A stretch of DNA of 64,000 bases from Caldilineaceae bacterium (GTDB taxonomy: Bacteria > Chloroflexota > Anaerolineae > Caldilineales > Caldilineaceae): assembly GCA_022821545.1 (NCBI GenBank), contig JAJEDJ010000032.1, positions 54,587 to 118,586 of the forward strand, written 5' to 3'. Within the stretch, counting starts at the first letter, position 1, and each line of letters begins with the position of its first letter. The notes below the pieces were generated by a model. The model made no database searches. It was not told the DNA's origin and worked only from the letters and a program-made list of their open reading frames with translations. Shown one piece after another: positions 63,543 to 64,000 of this stretch. The position numbers were made by a program, and so were the translations under genes.

Positions 63543-64000
63543 TCATTGTGCATTCTTCTCTCTGAATCGATCGTCATCCAGGTCGCAGAGAATCTCCTTC
63601 AGCTTATTGGGATCTATGCCTTCGACATACCCGCTACTGTGCGGAACTACTTCGAACTCGGCGCGCAGCCGTTCCTGTTCCTCGAGCGGCGTCATATCCT
63701 GCAACGTCACGACAAGCGATTCGACCATGCCCTCCTGCGAGCAGACCGGCGTGGCGTTGAGCAGCGCCCTGAGGCTGCGGCCGCCGGGAACCTGGAGAAC
63801 GATCTCTTCAAGGCGGACCGTCTCGCCGGTTCTCAGCACCTGGGCCAGGGGGAACTCGGCGAGGGAGCTCTCGCGTCCGTCGGCACGCCGGCAGACGACC
63901 GCGTCAAAGTGATCCTCCGGAGAGCGGCCGGGTATTTTGAGGATGTTGGCGATTCGTTCTGCCTCTCTGTTTAACAACACAGGGATACCCGCTTTTGCGT
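63543..64000 (-). pseudogene. Sensor-kinase PAS-domain fragment joined to an unrelated short C-terminus (5' end outside window)
   Basis: The frame enters from beyond base 64000 (AKAGIPVLLNREAERI) and matches the PAS domain of GAF/PAS histidine kinases: FDAVVCRRADGRESSLAEFP, RLEEIVLQVPGGRSL and VTLQDMTPLEEQERLRAEF. In intact kinases a dimerisation helix with the phospho-acceptor His follows here. Instead the frame continues as EVVPHSSGYVEGIDPNKL, then a short acidic tail and a stop. The phospho-acceptor and ATPase domains are gone, so it cannot act as a kinase. It could be a deletion fusion. Confidence 0.65.

Overview
The window is a high-GC bacterial chromosome segment, most likely from a Chloroflexota member of the Caldilineales/Anaerolineae type. 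This is inferred from gene content: many family-5 (peptide-type) ABC importers with lipoprotein binding proteins, a nucleotidyltransferase/phosphohexomutase fusion with a degenerate mutase site, a SpoIID-domain exoprotein, paired Ldh-family dehydrogenases and PhyH dioxygenases, and a phosphatase/DUF3090/SCO1664 trio also common in Actinobacteria. No rRNA, tRNA or CRISPR array was recognised, and no intact transcription factor was seen.

Layout. (1) 1-2.3 kb: the end of a peptide-type ABC importer operon. (2) 2.3-9.1 kb, plus strand: cytochrome P450, VOC protein, Ldh-family dehydrogenase, RraA-like protein and a ribose-type sugar importer (permease, lipoprotein, single-domain ATPase). Inverted copies of a ~106-113 bp palindromic repeat lie before the RraA gene and after the permease gene. 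(3) 9.2-15.1 kb, minus strand: 2-hydroxyacid dehydrogenase, a second Ldh-type dehydrogenase, two PhyH dioxygenases, a small unknown protein and an MlrC-type M81 peptidase. (4) 15.3-17.5 kb: tandem Cache-like lipoprotein genes, a TIM-barrel isomerase gene and a 3' relic of a third lipoprotein copy. (5) 17.5-33.4 kb, minus strand: two complete peptide-type importers, the second with two Gfo/Idh/MocA oxidoreductases and an amidohydrolase between its binding protein and permease genes. (6) 33.7-40.8 kb, plus strand: a molybdenum hydroxylase locus (FAD subunit, a COG3910-like ATPase, a fused [2Fe-2S]-Mo subunit, a YqeC-MocA fusion) and a class II aldolase. (7) 40.8-50.9 kb: two CBS proteins, TsaE, a SpoIID exoprotein, the sugar-nucleotide fusion protein and the SCO1664/DUF3090/phosphatase trio. 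(8) 51.2-63.4 kb: an accessory island. Its core is a tightly coupled operon of DUF6883, a DUF4926-SNF2 helicase fusion and a sacsin-like GHKL ATPase. On the opposite strand are a 985-residue helical protein with a 170-residue partner and a Cys-rich protein. IS3-transposase and DNA-methyltransferase relics lie among them. (9) The right edge holds a sensor-kinase PAS fragment joined to an unrelated tail.

The accessory island is the best candidate for an undescribed system, probably an anti-phage or anti-plasmid module. Its operon architecture (4-nt ATGA overlaps), the helicase plus GHKL ATPase pairing, AT-richer composition and gene debris all point that way, but function is inferred. A second theme is non-coding: at least three dispersed repeat families occur, one of which (polypurine) sits in frame inside two protein-coding genes.
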